A stretch of 47,963 nucleotides of DNA from Flavobacterium sp. (GCF_027533505.1 NZ_JAPZUB010000025.1:1-47963); one strand, 5' to 3'. Shown: positions 25,108 to 34,881, counted from the first letter of the stretch. Notes: a model not told the origin generated them from the sequence alone. Numbers and translations: made by a program.

Positions 25108-27552
25108 TTACTCCCGATAAAAAATTCGCTTCACGCGTTGGGAGATCGAAGTCATGATTTCGTAGGGAATGGTCTCCAATACCTGCGCCATGTGAATTAC
25201 CGAGGGGTCTTTCCCAAAAACAATCACTTCATGGCCTTCTTTGCAGTCGATATCGGTCACATCGACCATCAGCATGTCCATGCAAATGCTGCCGAGAATT
25301 GTCGCGCGTTTTCCATTTATCACCACATACCCTTTGCCGTTGCCCCAATGGCGCGAGATACCGTCGGCGTAACCAATAGGCACAGTAGCCACGCGGGTCA
25401 AGCGTTCGGCCATAAATCGGCGGCTATAGCCCACACTTTCGCCGGGTTCGACAACCCGAATTTGAGAAATAACTGACTTTAACGTGGCGACTTGCTCCAG
25501 TAATTTTTGCTCGTCTTCGTCATTGGATATTCCATACAATCCGATGCCTAAACGCACCATATCGTATTGTGCTTGACCGAAATTGGAGATGCCCGACGTA
25601 TTTAGGATGTGGCGAATGGGTTGTATGTTTAATGCCTCCATGAGTTGGGTTGACAGGTCTTCAAATAAAGAAAGTTGTGCCAAGGTAAAATCCACAAACG
25701 TCATGTCGTCACTCGCCGCCAAATGCGACAAAATACTTTTCACTTCCACGGCTTGGGTTTGCTGCAAACGGGCAATCAAGGCAGGAATATCTTGTTCCAT
25801 AAATCCCAATCGGTGCATGCCCGTATCGAGTTTGATATGAATAGGAAAACGCTTCAATTTTTTTTGCTCCGCCAATTTGACAAAAGCATGCAACCCTTTT
25901 AAAGAATAAATCTCTGGTTCGAGACCGTGTTGTATTAACGAAGGATAACTTGTGCTCTCGGGATTCAACACCATGATCGGCAATTGGATTCCCGCTTGCT
26001 TCAACGCTACGCCTTCATCGGCAAAAGCTACCCCCAGATAATCCACCTTGTGATGGGCGAGCAACTTGGCTATTTCATACCCGCCATTGCCGTAGCTGAA
26101 GGCTTTGACCATCACCATGAGTTTGGTTGGGGAGTGTAATTTAGCTTTGTAAAAATTGAGGTTGTGACTGATGGCATTAAGGTTGATTTCAAGCACCGTT
26201 TCGTGGGTTTTTTCCTCCAAAACCGTGACGATATCCTCAAAATGAAAATGACGTGCCCCCTTGATTAATATTGTTTCTTGCTCAAAAACCAACGTATCGA
26301 TCACGTCCAAAAAGGCTTGGGTTGAAGGGAAAGCCAAACAATTGGGAAATTTCCTTTTGTAAGCACTAATCGTAGGCCCGATGGCAATCACTCGGTTGAT
26401 ATGGTTGGACACCACGAGCAACGAAACTTGTGCATACAAAGCGTCATTATCTAATCCACTCTGAAAAATATCGGAGAGTATGAGCGTCTTCTTTTTAAAC
26501 TGCTGCTGACTTTCTAGAAAATCCAAAGCAATTTTTAACGATTGAAAATCCGAACTGTAGCTATCGTCAATTAAGCGGGTTTGGTGCTGTCCGTTTTTGA
26601 CTTTCAATCGCATTTCTACAGGATACAATTGCGCCATGCGTTCCTGAATCACCGCTTCATCATAACGCAAATACAGCAACACCATCAAACAATGCATGGC
26701 ATTTTCTATAGAGGCAAAATCCGAAAACGGGATAACAACTTTAAAACATTGTTTTTGGTAAGTAATTCGCAATTCGGTGTAGTCGGGTTGCTCGTCGGCC
26801 ATGACAAACACATCCGCTTTTTTATCATCCGAACTCCAAGTGAATGTGCGTATTGTAGACGGCAAAAAGGCTTCTATGGTGCGGTTTTTATTTAAAATCA
26901 AAAGCTCAACCGCCGAAAACAACTTGAGCTTTTCTTTGATTTTTTCACCAGCACTTTGAAACCCTTCATCGTGTGCCGAACCAATATTGGTTAAAATTCC
27001 TAGCGTGGGTTGGATAATTTTTTGCAAATGCACCATTTCATCCACCGTTGAAATCCCTGCTTCAAAAATACCCAGGTTGTGTTTTTCATTGATCCCCAAC
27101 ACCGATAAAGGCACCCCAACTTGCGAGTTGTAACTCTTAGGACTGCGAATAATATGATAATCGGGACTTAATAAAAAATTAAGCCATTCTTTGACGATGG
27201 TTTTGCCGTTGCTCCCCGTCACACCAATGATTGGGAACGAAAATTCCGACCGGTAAGCCGTGGCCAGTTGTTGCAAAGCGACCAAGGTATCGGGAACAAT
27301 CAAAAAGTTGGCTTTCCCCACTAAAGCCTCAGGAACTCTTTGAACCACAAAATTGGTGACGCCTTGGGTATATACCGTTTCCAAAAAATCATGCCCATCG
27401 TGATTGGGACCGCGCAAGGCAAAAAACAGCGTGTGTGGGCCATTTTGCAACGAACGGCTATCAATAGACACGGCATCCACGATGGCGATATCATGCGGCC
27501 CTTGAAATTGCGCTTTCAAAATGGGAACGAGGGTGCGAATGGAGCGTGTCAC
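25108..27552 (-). CDS. Bifunctional MurF ligase / alanine racemase
   Basis: An 814-residue fusion. The N-terminal half (about 1-440) is UDP-N-acetylmuramoyl-tripeptide:D-Ala-D-Ala ligase with the ATP-binding GVTGSNGKT loop. The C-terminal half (about 450-814) is alanine racemase with the PLP lysine in MVKAFSYGNG and the second-base tyrosine region VGYSRRF, plus GSICMDMLMVD. One protein thus makes D-alanine and adds the D-Ala-D-Ala dipeptide to the peptidoglycan precursor, lacking only Ddl. The fusion is a known Bacteroidota arrangement. Thymidine kinase lies 5 bases upstream on the same strand, so they are probably co-transcribed. Confidence 0.95.
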   Translation of the reverse strand: MTRSIRTLVPILKAQFQGPHDIAIVDAVSIDSRSLQNGPHTLFFALRGPNHDGHDFLETVYTQGVTNFVVQRVPEALVGKANFLIVPDTLVALQQLATAYRSEFSFPIIGVTGSNGKTIVKEWLNFLLSPDYHIIRSPKSYNSQVGVPLSVLGINEKHNLGIFEAGISTVDEMVHLQKIIQPTLGILTNIGSAHDEGFQSAGEKIKEKLKLFSAVELLILNKNRTIEAFLPSTIRTFTWSSDDKKADVFVMADEQPDYTELRITYQKQCFKVVIPFSDFASIENAMHCLMVLLYLRYDEAVIQERMAQLYPVEMRLKVKNGQHQTRLIDDSYSSDFQSLKIALDFLESQQQFKKKTLILSDIFQSGLDNDALYAQVSLLVVSNHINRVIAIGPTISAYKRKFPNCLAFPSTQAFLDVIDTLVFEQETILIKGARHFHFEDIVTVLEEKTHETVLEINLNAISHNLNFYKAKLHSPTKLMVMVKAFSYGNGGYEIAKLLAHHKVDYLGVAFADEGVALKQAGIQLPIMVLNPESTSYPSLIQHGLEPEIYSLKGLHAFVKLAEQKKLKRFPIHIKLDTGMHRLGFMEQDIPALIARLQQTQAVEVKSILSHLAASDDMTFVDFTLAQLSLFEDLSTQLMEALNIQPIRHILNTSGISNFGQAQYDMVRLGIGLYGISNDEDEQKLLEQVATLKSVISQIRVVEPGESVGYSRRFMAERLTRVATVPIGYADGISRHWGNGKGYVVINGKRATILGSICMDMLMVDVTDIDCKEGHEVIVFGKDPSVIHMAQVLETIPYEIMTSISQRVKRIFYRE

Positions 27553-27557
27553 AGCGG

Positions 27558-28184
27558 TTAAGAATTGGGATCGGTCGATAAATCTTCGGGATCGTTAACT
27601 TCAATATGTTCGCGCATCGCCTTGTAATACGCCGCACGACTAAGCGGTTCGTACTCTTCGGTTTCCCCCAAAAGAACGAGATTATCGTTATTGGATTTGC
27701 GGTAACTGTAATGAGCGAGGTTGCCCGTGCGGGTGCATACGGCATGGACTTTAGTCACATATTCGGCCGTAGCCATTAGTGCGGGCATGGGACCAAAAGG
27801 ATTTCCCTTAAAGTCCATATCGAGACCGGCCACAATGACCCGAATGCCTGAATTGGCCAAATCATTGCATATTTTTACGATTTCATCATCAAAAAACTGG
27901 GCTTCATCAATCCCTACCACATCACACCCTTGCGCCAAAATAGCAATGTTGGCTGCCGCAGGAACGGGGGTGGAGCGAATTTCATTTTTGTTGTGCGAAA
28001 CGACCATTTCTTCATCATAACGCACATCGATGGCAGGTTTGAAAATTTCTACTTTTTGTTTGGCAAATTGCGCCCGACGCAAACGCCGAATCAATTCCTC
28101 TGTTTTCCCCGAAAACATGGAGCCGCAGATGACTTCTATCCACCCAAATTGCTCTTCGTGATTAACCGTATTTTCTAAAAACAT
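27558..28184 (-). CDS. tdk: Thymidine kinase
   Basis: A class II thymidine kinase of 208 residues that phosphorylates thymidine for salvage. The P-loop GSMFSGKT lies at 21-28, and the [10 protein letters not shown] strand carries the catalytic-site residues. The lasso region that usually holds a four-Cys zinc site keeps only one cysteine: the first pair appears as CTRTG and the second pair region is [10 protein letters not shown]. This zinc-less form seems to be a feature of the Bacteroidota branch. First gene of the tdk-murF/alr pair. Confidence 0.96.
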   Translation of the reverse strand: MFLENTVNHEEQFGWIEVICGSMFSGKTEELIRRLRRAQFAKQKVEIFKPAIDVRYDEEMVVSHNKNEIRSTPVPAAANIAILAQGCDVVGIDEAQFFDDEIVKICNDLANSGIRVIVAGLDMDFKGNPFGPMPALMATAEYVTKVHAVCTRTGNLAHYSYRKSNNDNLVLLGETEEYEPLSRAAYYKAMREHIEVNDPEDLSTDPNS

Positions 28185-28192
28185 TTACTAAA

Positions 28193-28228
28193 TTGGTTAG
28201 ATGAATTTAGGTTTTTCTGTTACATTTG
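28193..28228 (+). promoter_or_regulatory. Probable promoter of the acidic-linker/rsmI operon
   Basis: TACATTTG at 28221-28228 fits the TAnnTTTG -7 element; TTGG at 28193-28196 could be the -33 element, 24 bases upstream, a little far. The start would leave an untranslated leader of about 150 bases, in which I see no known RNA motif. Confidence 0.45.
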
Positions 28229-28383
28229 TACAGAAACAAAAATATCAAAATTCCCCTGACTTGCTCCGGTTATTGGGATAAAGTTATGAAGAGTTTGCAT
28301 ATTTTTGAAGGAAATGACCGAACAAAAGACCCAACGCGAACTACCTTAAGGTAGCAACCGTATACCCAAAATTGTAATGCACC

Positions 28384-29373
28384 ATGAAAAAAAGACTGGA
28401 AGCTGAATTGATTAGTATTGCACACCGCATTTTAAAACTACGCAACAAATCGGAAGTAGACCAACTCTACACGGAAACCCGAAAATTATACGAAACCCTA
28501 GCGGTTTTAAAATTTTACGGCGATCATTTTGAAACGCTGAAAAATGACATCAGCGCCGAAGAACTTGAAACCCGTCTCGAAGCCGCACTTACTTCTCCTG
28601 AAGTGGTTACAGCACCTACAGTTGACTTGACTACAGCCGTTGAAGAAACGCCTGCGCCTGTCGTAGAAGTTTTGGTCACGGAAGAAGTTAGAGAAGAACC
28701 CGTCGCTTTGGAAACGCGTGAGGAAACACCCGCAATCCAAGAGGAAACCGCAGAAGTAATTGCCGAAACAGCTTCCGCAGAAGAAACCCCCGAGGAAGAA
28801 CCCGTTATTGTGGGAGAAATAACGTTGGAAGAGGAAGAAATGGAGGAAGATGTTCCGATGACGGAAGCCAAATCGGACTTGGATTTCGAACCTATTTTTG
28901 AATTGGCCGCTGCACCCCTAGAAGAAGCAGCATCTATTTCGGAACCTGAAGTGGCTGCCGCTCCCACACAAGAAGCCGTAGTTGAAGTACCAAAAAAAGA
29001 TGAACCTAAACAAATTTCCTTTGAAGAATTGTTGGGCGAAAATTACACCGAACCCATTTTTGTCAAACCCGACGATGTGGTTGTGCCTCCCTCTCTTAAA
29101 ACGGTCATCGACGAACAAGGGAAATCACTCAATGAATTGCACTCCAAAAGCATCAATATTGGCTTAAACGATAAAATTGCCTTTGTGAAATATTTGTTTG
29201 CCGACAGCACCGAAGATTACAACCGCGTCTTGTCGCAATTGAATACCTTCTCCACGTTTCCCGAGGCCAAAGATTTTATCGACGAAATCATCAAACCCGA
29301 TTACAACAATTGGGAAGGGGTGGACGATTATGCCGAACGGTTTATCGCGATTGTGGCCAAAAAATTCTCGTAA
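28384..29373 (+). CDS. Conserved protein with acidic low-complexity linker
   Basis: A 329-residue cytoplasmic protein of unknown function with three parts: a helical N-terminus (about 1-70, KRLEAELISIAHRILKLRNK start), a long Glu/Ala/Val/Pro-rich linker (about 75-240) with many EET and EEP repeats, and a conserved-looking C-terminus (about 250-329, INIGLNDKIAFVKYLFADS, then EDYNRVLSQLNTF). The linker is probably disordered. rsmI starts at the base after its stop, so the two are translationally linked. I know this gene as a regular neighbour of rsmI and tdk in flavobacteria but not its role. Confidence 0.85.
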   Translation: MKKRLEAELISIAHRILKLRNKSEVDQLYTETRKLYETLAVLKFYGDHFETLKNDISAEELETRLEAALTSPEVVTAPTVDLTTAVEETPAPVVEVLVTEEVREEPVALETREETPAIQEETAEVIAETASAEETPEEEPVIVGEITLEEEEMEEDVPMTEAKSDLDFEPIFELAAAPLEEAASISEPEVAAAPTQEAVVEVPKKDEPKQISFEELLGENYTEPIFVKPDDVVVPPSLKTVIDEQGKSLNELHSKSINIGLNDKIAFVKYLFADSTEDYNRVLSQLNTFSTFPEAKDFIDEIIKPDYNNWEGVDDYAERFIAIVAKKFS

Positions 29374-30051
29374 ATGGGTAAATTGTATTTGGTCCCTACG
29401 CCTATTGGCAACTTAGACGACATGACATTTCGTGCCGTAAAAGTCTTGAAAGAGGCCGATATCATTTTGGCAGAAGATACTCGCAATAGCGGTAAACTTT
29501 TGAAGCATTTCGACATTGCGACACCCATGCAAAGCCACCACATGCACAACGAACATAAAACGGTAGACCATTGGGTGAAACGCATGCAAGCCGGAGAAAC
29601 CGTGGCCTTGATTAGTGATGCGGGCACGCCTGCAATATCCGATCCTGGATTTCTGTTGACTCGCGCTTGTGTTGAACAAGGAATTGAAGTCGATTGCTTA
29701 CCGGGAGCGACCGCCTTTGTTCCAGCGTTGGTCAATAGTGGTTTGCCCAACGATCGCTTTATTTTTGAAGGCTTTTTACCCGAAAAAAAGGGACGACAAA
29801 CGCGTTACCTCCAACTCGCCGAAGAAACACGAACCATGATACTCTATGTTTCGCCCCATAAATTGGTGAAAACCTTGGGCGAATTTGTACAGTATTTTGG
29901 GGCCGATCGCCTGGTTTCGATTTCCCGTGAAATCACCAAACTCCACGAAGAAACGATTCGCGGAACCGCCGAAGAAGTACTGAAACACTATGAAGCTAAA
30001 CCCCCCAAAGGCGAAATTGTCGCTGTGGTGGCAGGGAAACCTACGAAATAA
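29374..30051 (+). CDS. rsmI: 16S rRNA (cytidine-1402-2'-O)-methyltransferase
   Basis: RsmI adds the ribose methyl group at C1402 of 16S rRNA in the decoding centre, using SAM. The 225-residue tetrapyrrole-methylase-fold protein has LYLVPTPIGNLDDMT at the N-terminus, ILAEDTRNSGKLL, the SAM loop ISDAGTPAISDPG and LPGATAFVPALVNSG. Length is normal. It follows the acidic-linker protein with no gap. Confidence 0.97.
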   Translation: MGKLYLVPTPIGNLDDMTFRAVKVLKEADIILAEDTRNSGKLLKHFDIATPMQSHHMHNEHKTVDHWVKRMQAGETVALISDAGTPAISDPGFLLTRACVEQGIEVDCLPGATAFVPALVNSGLPNDRFIFEGFLPEKKGRQTRYLQLAEETRTMILYVSPHKLVKTLGEFVQYFGADRLVSISREITKLHEETIRGTAEEVLKHYEAKPPKGEIVAVVAGKPTK

Positions 30052-30098
30052 ATGAGAATACATGTTTATATACGCCAACTTTTTAAAACCTAACTCTT

Positions 30099-31799
30099 AT
30101 GCGCTGGAACTTTCACTCAAAGCCGAATCCCTCCGCCGTACGCCATTTGATGGACGTATTGCACATCGATGAACTCGTGGCCAACTTATTGGTACAACGC
30201 GGCATTACCACCTACGATGAAGCGAAAGCTTTTTTTCGCCCTACCCTAAACGACTTACACAATCCGTATCTCATGAAAGATATGGAACAAGCGGTATTGC
30301 GCATCGAACAAGCCATCAACAACCGGGAGAACATTCTCGTTTTTGGCGATTATGATGTGGATGGTACCACAGCCGTCTCTTTGATGGCTTCCTACCTTCG
30401 CAGTTTTTATCCCAATGTGGCCACCTACATTCCTGATCGCTATGCGGAAGGCTACGGGGTGTCCTATCAAGGAATCGATTTTGCCGAAGACAATACCATG
30501 AGCTTAATCATCGCTTTGGACTGCGGCATCAAATCCATCGACCATGTCAACTATGCCAAAGCCAAAGGCATCGATTTTATCATTTGTGACCACCACCGTC
30601 CCGGAGATACGCTTCCTGATGCGGTGGCGGTTTTAGATCCGAAACGCGACGATTGCTCCTATCCCTATGACGAACTTTGTGGATGCGGTGTCGGATTTAA
30701 ATTGATTCAGGCTTTGTCCGAACGACGGGGTCAATCGCTATTCGACTTAATTCCCTATCTCGATTTGGTCGCAACAGCCATCGCTGCCGATATTGTACCC
30801 ATCACGGGAGAGAATCGGGTGTTGGCTAAATTTGGCTTGCAAGTCATCAATGAAAATCCGCGGCCGGGTATTAAAGCCTTACTGACTCAAGTCAAAAAAA
30901 GCGAACTCACCATAACCGATGTGGTGTTTATCATTGCACCACGCATTAATGCAGCAGGCAGGATCAAACACGGTAACGCTGCGGTGAGTTTGTTGACCGA
31001 AATGAATTTGGAACAAGCGGTTCAGTTTGCCACCGATATCGAACAACACAACAAAGACCGTCGGGAACTCGACAAAACCATCACGGAAGAAGCCTTGAAA
31101 CAAATTCAGGAATTGAATGAAACCGATCGTTTTACCACCGTAGTTTACCAAGAAAATTGGCACAAAGGGGTCATCGGTATCGTGGCGTCACGCCTTACGG
31201 AAACCTATTACCGTCCGACCATCGTATTTACCAAAAGTGGTGATAAACTAGCCGCCTCCGCCCGATCGGTCAAAGGTTTTGATTTGTATGAAGCCCTAGA
31301 AGCCTGTAGCGAGCACCTGATTCAATTTGGAGGGCACATGTATGCCGCAGGAATGACCTTATACGAAGAAAACTACCCCGCTTTTAAAGCCGCTTTTGAA
31401 AAAGTGGTCAAAAACACGATCGCCCCCGATCTTTTAATTCCCGAAATTGCCGTCGATGCCGAAATCCATTTTTCGGAAATCACCCCCAAGTTGATGCGGC
31501 TACTAAAACAATTTGAACCTTATGGCCCAGGAAATATGACGCCAACATTTCTCGCCAAAAACCTCTACGACACGGGCTATGGCAAACGCATTGGCAGCGA
31601 TGAAACCCATTTGAAGTTAAACCTCAAACAAGGCACATCCGAAACGATAGGGGCTGTCGGTTTTGGCTTAGGCGATAAGGTAACCATGATTGAAAACCGA
31701 CAAAAAATAGATGCGGTTTTCTGTTTGGATGAAAATGAATTCAACGGTTCCGTAACTTTGCAACTCCGACTGAAAGATTTACGCAAGCACCATGACTAA
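30099..31799 (+). CDS. recJ: Single-stranded-DNA-specific exonuclease RecJ
   Basis: RecJ degrades single-stranded DNA 5' to 3' in recombination and mismatch repair. The 566-residue protein carries the DHH phosphoesterase motifs GDYDVDGTTA (DYDVDG 84-89) and DHH (164-166), the DHHA1 domain with a GGHMYAAG motif, and a C-terminal OB-like domain ending near the stop. It lies 47 bases after rsmI and overlaps the MFS transporter start by 8 bases. Confidence 0.97.
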   Translation: MRWNFHSKPNPSAVRHLMDVLHIDELVANLLVQRGITTYDEAKAFFRPTLNDLHNPYLMKDMEQAVLRIEQAINNRENILVFGDYDVDGTTAVSLMASYLRSFYPNVATYIPDRYAEGYGVSYQGIDFAEDNTMSLIIALDCGIKSIDHVNYAKAKGIDFIICDHHRPGDTLPDAVAVLDPKRDDCSYPYDELCGCGVGFKLIQALSERRGQSLFDLIPYLDLVATAIAADIVPITGENRVLAKFGLQVINENPRPGIKALLTQVKKSELTITDVVFIIAPRINAAGRIKHGNAAVSLLTEMNLEQAVQFATDIEQHNKDRRELDKTITEEALKQIQELNETDRFTTVVYQENWHKGVIGIVASRLTETYYRPTIVFTKSGDKLAASARSVKGFDLYEALEACSEHLIQFGGHMYAAGMTLYEENYPAFKAAFEKVVKNTIAPDLLIPEIAVDAEIHFSEITPKLMRLLKQFEPYGPGNMTPTFLAKNLYDTGYGKRIGSDETHLKLNLKQGTSETIGAVGFGLGDKVTMIENRQKIDAVFCLDENEFNGSVTLQLRLKDLRKHHD

Positions 31800-33048
31800 A
31801 AACGACCCCTACGAAGCCCTGCGCTTTCGCGAATTTAACTTCTTCCTCCTTATGCGTTTTGCTCTGGTCTTTGCGTGGTCGATGCAATTTGTCATCATCG
31901 AATGGGAAGTCTACACCATGACCAAAGATCCGCTCTCACTTGGGATTATCGGACTCATGGAAATCATCCCCGCGGTGAGTATGGCGCTGTTTGCGGGACA
32001 TATCGTCGATCAAAACGAAAAGAAAAGTCTGTTGGTCAAATGTTTAATCGCTTTTTCACTCATCAGCCTCGGCTTGTTTGCCCTAACCCTTCCCGCCATC
32101 AAAGCGAACTTTGCCGCTCAAAATCTGCTCTATGCCATTTATGCTTTGGTGTTTTGCGGGGGATTGGTGCGCGCCTTTATCACCCCTTCCGTTTTTTCGC
32201 TGTTGGGCCAGTTGATTCCCAAAAAAGTCTACCCTAACGCCTCTACTTGGAGTAGTTCGGTATGGCAAATTGCAGCGGTTACCGGACCCGCACTTTCGGG
32301 AATTGCCATTCGGTATTTTGGGGTGCATTATTCGCTGTGCTTTGTGTTTGGTTGTACGGTTTTGGCCCTGCTTTTTCTCACACCAATCGAAAAGAAACCT
32401 ATTTTAAACACCAAAATCGGCGAACCCATGATGCAGAGTTTGAAAGAAGGTGTACGCTTTGTTTTTCACAACAAAACCATTTTAAACGCCATCACATTGG
32501 ACATGATTGCGGTGCTTTTTGGAGGTGCCATTGCCTTACTCCCCGTTTTTGCCCAAGATATTTTAAAAGTAGGTTCCGAAGGATTTGGCATTTTGCGTGC
32601 GGCACCCGCTGTGGGATCGTTTCTTACCATGATCTTAGCGGCTTATATTCCGTTGAACAAAAATGCGGGTATGAAATTGTTGGTGGCCATATTTCTGTTT
32701 GGCGTTTGTATGATCGTGTTCGGCCTCTCGACGTACTTCTGGCTGTCGGTAGCGGCTTTATTTCTTAGTGGTGTATTTGATGGCGTGTCGGTGGTTATTC
32801 GTCAAACCATTTTGCAACTGGAAACGCCCGATCACATGCGCGGACGGGTCGCCTCAGTGAATTCCATTTTTGTAGGATCGTCCAATGAATTGGGTGCCTT
32901 TGAAAGTGGTGTTACCGCCAAATTGATGGGTACTGTAACGGCAGTCGTTTTTGGCGGCACGATGACGCTATTGACAGTGACGGCTACGGGATTACTCTCG
33001 CCTTCCTTCCGGAAATTGGACATTCATAAAAAAATTGAAGAATTATAA
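31792..33048 (+). CDS. MFS transporter
   Basis: A 418-residue major facilitator with about 12 hydrophobic helices. The cytoplasmic-loop marker between helices 2 and 3 appears as GHIVDQNEKKS, and the later half has GRVASVNSIFVGSSNELGAFESG, typical of the enterobactin-exporter-like (EntS/DUF894) group. It could be an exporter of small molecules; the substrate is unknown. It overlaps recJ by 8 bases, which shows co-translation rather than shared function. Confidence 0.88.
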   Translation: MTKNDPYEALRFREFNFFLLMRFALVFAWSMQFVIIEWEVYTMTKDPLSLGIIGLMEIIPAVSMALFAGHIVDQNEKKSLLVKCLIAFSLISLGLFALTLPAIKANFAAQNLLYAIYALVFCGGLVRAFITPSVFSLLGQLIPKKVYPNASTWSSSVWQIAAVTGPALSGIAIRYFGVHYSLCFVFGCTVLALLFLTPIEKKPILNTKIGEPMMQSLKEGVRFVFHNKTILNAITLDMIAVLFGGAIALLPVFAQDILKVGSEGFGILRAAPAVGSFLTMILAAYIPLNKNAGMKLLVAIFLFGVCMIVFGLSTYFWLSVAALFLSGVFDGVSVVIRQTILQLETPDHMRGRVASVNSIFVGSSNELGAFESGVTAKLMGTVTAVVFGGTMTLLTVTATGLLSPSFRKLDIHKKIEEL

Positions 33049-33087
33049 TTCTTAGGCAGCAACAACTCCATCGTTCTTCGCAACACG

Positions 33088-33147
33088 GTCCCGCTCTTCG
33101 CTATATCCCCGAATAAATCGGGGGATGCCTCTGTGATCGGGGCTGAA
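33088..33147 (+). repeat. Dispersed hairpin repeat, copy C
   Basis: CCCCGA (33107-33112) pairs with TCGGGG (33118-33123) around ATAAA. The flanks TCCCGCTCTTCGCTATAT and GGATGCCTCTGTGATCGGGGCT follow the same frame as copies A and B. It lies after the MFS gene in non-coding DNA and may also help end that transcript. Confidence 0.7.
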
Positions 33148-33205
33148 TTCACGTGCTGTTTTCAAAAGACATTCAGATTTTTTGTACCTTCAAATTTTAA
33201 ATTCA

Positions 33206-34138
33206 ATGCGGGACTTTCTTCTTTTCTGGCTTCTACTTTTTTCCTGTTTAGGAATTGCGCAACCTAGCAAACTTCTCCTTTTGGATGAGGAAACCAGCGA
33301 ATTTTTACCTGAGGTCAATTTCCAACTTTTTCATCAAAAAAAGAAAGTTTTTGAAGGTATCGCTCCTGAAAAAGAGGCATTGACGTTGCCACAAATAGTG
33401 TTTGACTCGATTACCTTTTCCAAATTTAATTTCGAACCCAAAGGGTTTTCAAAAGACAGTTTAAATGATATCGTTTACCTCAAGAAAAAAATATATGCAT
33501 TGGACGAAGTAGTCGTTGGCGTCCAACCCGGAAAAATTACCTTGGGCGAACACAACCGCATTTTACCGCATTCAAGAGGTATGTATCTGCAAAAACAATT
33601 GTTCTTTGGAATTTTACTATCGAATGATCAAGCGTTTGACTTGGCCTTGGAACACGTGCAATGGTATGTCAAAAAGGTGGTACATCCTACCAAATACCGC
33701 ATTCTTTTTTATAAAGTAGTGGTGAATAGAGAAGTCATACAACGCACCAACATTTCACCCCTTCAGGCCATCCCCGTGTACATTTCACCCGTTCAAACTT
33801 TAGAACCGAAACAAAAAAACAAAATCAACACCCCGGTCGATTATCTCCTAACGTCAGGAGAAGAAATTTTGGTTTCTATTGAATTGGTCGACTATGTTGA
33901 CGCCAATCAAACCGTGATTTCACCTCCCTTGGAAGAGCAAACCTTAGTTAAATTTCAATGTTCGGACGAAACCAACTTTTATACGAAATACCGGGATGTC
34001 GTTACCGAAAAAGAAACGGAAGAGTTATTCAATGCCAATGTTTGGATCAACTATGATTTTGCATTTTACTTTTATAAAAAGCCCAGTAAAAGCACGATTC
34101 GCACGCCTACTGTCAATTTGATTGGACGGAAATTATAG
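33206..34138 (+). CDS. Secreted protein of unknown function
   Basis: A 310-residue protein with a signal peptide (MRDFLLFWLLLFSCLGIAQP). The mature N-terminus (about 20-95) looks like a short carboxypeptidase-regulatory-type beta-sandwich ending in IVYLKKKIYALDEVVV, a segment similar to the junction before TonB plugs, but no plug or barrel follows. The rest is beta-rich with no motif I recognise. I start at the ATG at 33206; a TTG 24 bases upstream is possible but would precede the signal peptide. Its last 6 bases overlap the convergent lpxH gene. Confidence 0.7.
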   Translation: MRDFLLFWLLLFSCLGIAQPSKLLLLDEETSEFLPEVNFQLFHQKKKVFEGIAPEKEALTLPQIVFDSITFSKFNFEPKGFSKDSLNDIVYLKKKIYALDEVVVGVQPGKITLGEHNRILPHSRGMYLQKQLFFGILLSNDQAFDLALEHVQWYVKKVVHPTKYRILFYKVVVNREVIQRTNISPLQAIPVYISPVQTLEPKQKNKINTPVDYLLTSGEEILVSIELVDYVDANQTVISPPLEEQTLVKFQCSDETNFYTKYRDVVTEKETEELFNANVWINYDFAFYFYKKPSKSTIRTPTVNLIGRKL

Positions 34139-34879
34139 CTCAAATTTTTCGAGGGTCATTCGAGTGCCATCAAAAACGCCATAGGTGAAATACCCAATCC
34201 AATCCCCAAGATTGATGTAGGTCGATTGTTCATTTAACGCTATGGTCATGGGTAAGTGTCGGTGGCCAAACACAAAGTAATCGTAGTGCTGCGTTTGTAA
34301 TTTTCGTTTGCAATATTGTACCAGCCATTCGTTATCTTCGCCCAAGAACTTCACATCGGCTTCTCCCGAAATCAGTTTGTTTTTAACCGAAAGATACTGG
34401 GCTAAACGAACACCTAGATCGGGATGCAACCAGCGATAAACCCATTTTGAGACGGGATGCGTAAAGACTTTTTTCATGCGTTTGTAGCCTTTATCGCCAG
34501 GACCTTTTCCATCGCCGTGTCCAATGAGAAACGACTTGCCGTAAAACGTAAATTGTTTATTGTCGTGATACACAGGAATGTTCAATTCCTTCTCAAAATA
34601 ATCGTGCATCCACAAATCGTGATTGCCTACAAAGAAATAAATCGGTATCCCGCTGTCGCGAATTTCGGCCAATTTACCCAAAACACGTACAAAACCTTTG
34701 GGAACAACCGTTTTATATTCAAACCAAAAATCAAATAAATCGCCGAGCAAAAAAATAGCTTCCGCATCTTGCTTCACGATGTCCAGCCACGCTACAAACT
34801 TCTGTTCGCGTGGAAAGCTCGCTTCAGCAGTCGGCGCACCCAAATGTTGGTCGGAAGCAAAATAGATTTTTTTGGCCAT
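34133..34879 (-). CDS. lpxH: UDP-2,3-diacylglucosamine diphosphatase
   Basis: LpxH removes UMP from UDP-2,3-diacylglucosamine to give lipid X in lipid A synthesis, at the inner membrane. The 248-residue calcineurin-like phosphoesterase has the metal-binding motifs in order: SDQHLG (9-14), LLGDLFDFWFEY, VGNHDLWM, IGHGDG and FGHRHLP. Length fits the family. It begins 2 bases after the queD stop, so the two are co-transcribed. Confidence 0.92.
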   Translation of the reverse strand: MAKKIYFASDQHLGAPTAEASFPREQKFVAWLDIVKQDAEAIFLLGDLFDFWFEYKTVVPKGFVRVLGKLAEIRDSGIPIYFFVGNHDLWMHDYFEKELNIPVYHDNKQFTFYGKSFLIGHGDGKGPGDKGYKRMKKVFTHPVSKWVYRWLHPDLGVRLAQYLSVKNKLISGEADVKFLGEDNEWLVQYCKRKLQTQHYDYFVFGHRHLPMTIALNEQSTYINLGDWIGYFTYGVFDGTRMTLEKFEL

Positions 34880-34881
34880 AC

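Noticed and set aside
25108..27552. MurF-alanine racemase fusion as a novel enzyme
   Set aside because: This fusion is a known arrangement in Bacteroidota.
28524..28967. A Ser/Val-rich 147-codon frame on the minus strand
   Set aside because: It is the reverse of the Glu/Ala-rich linker of the plus-strand gene and has no motif.
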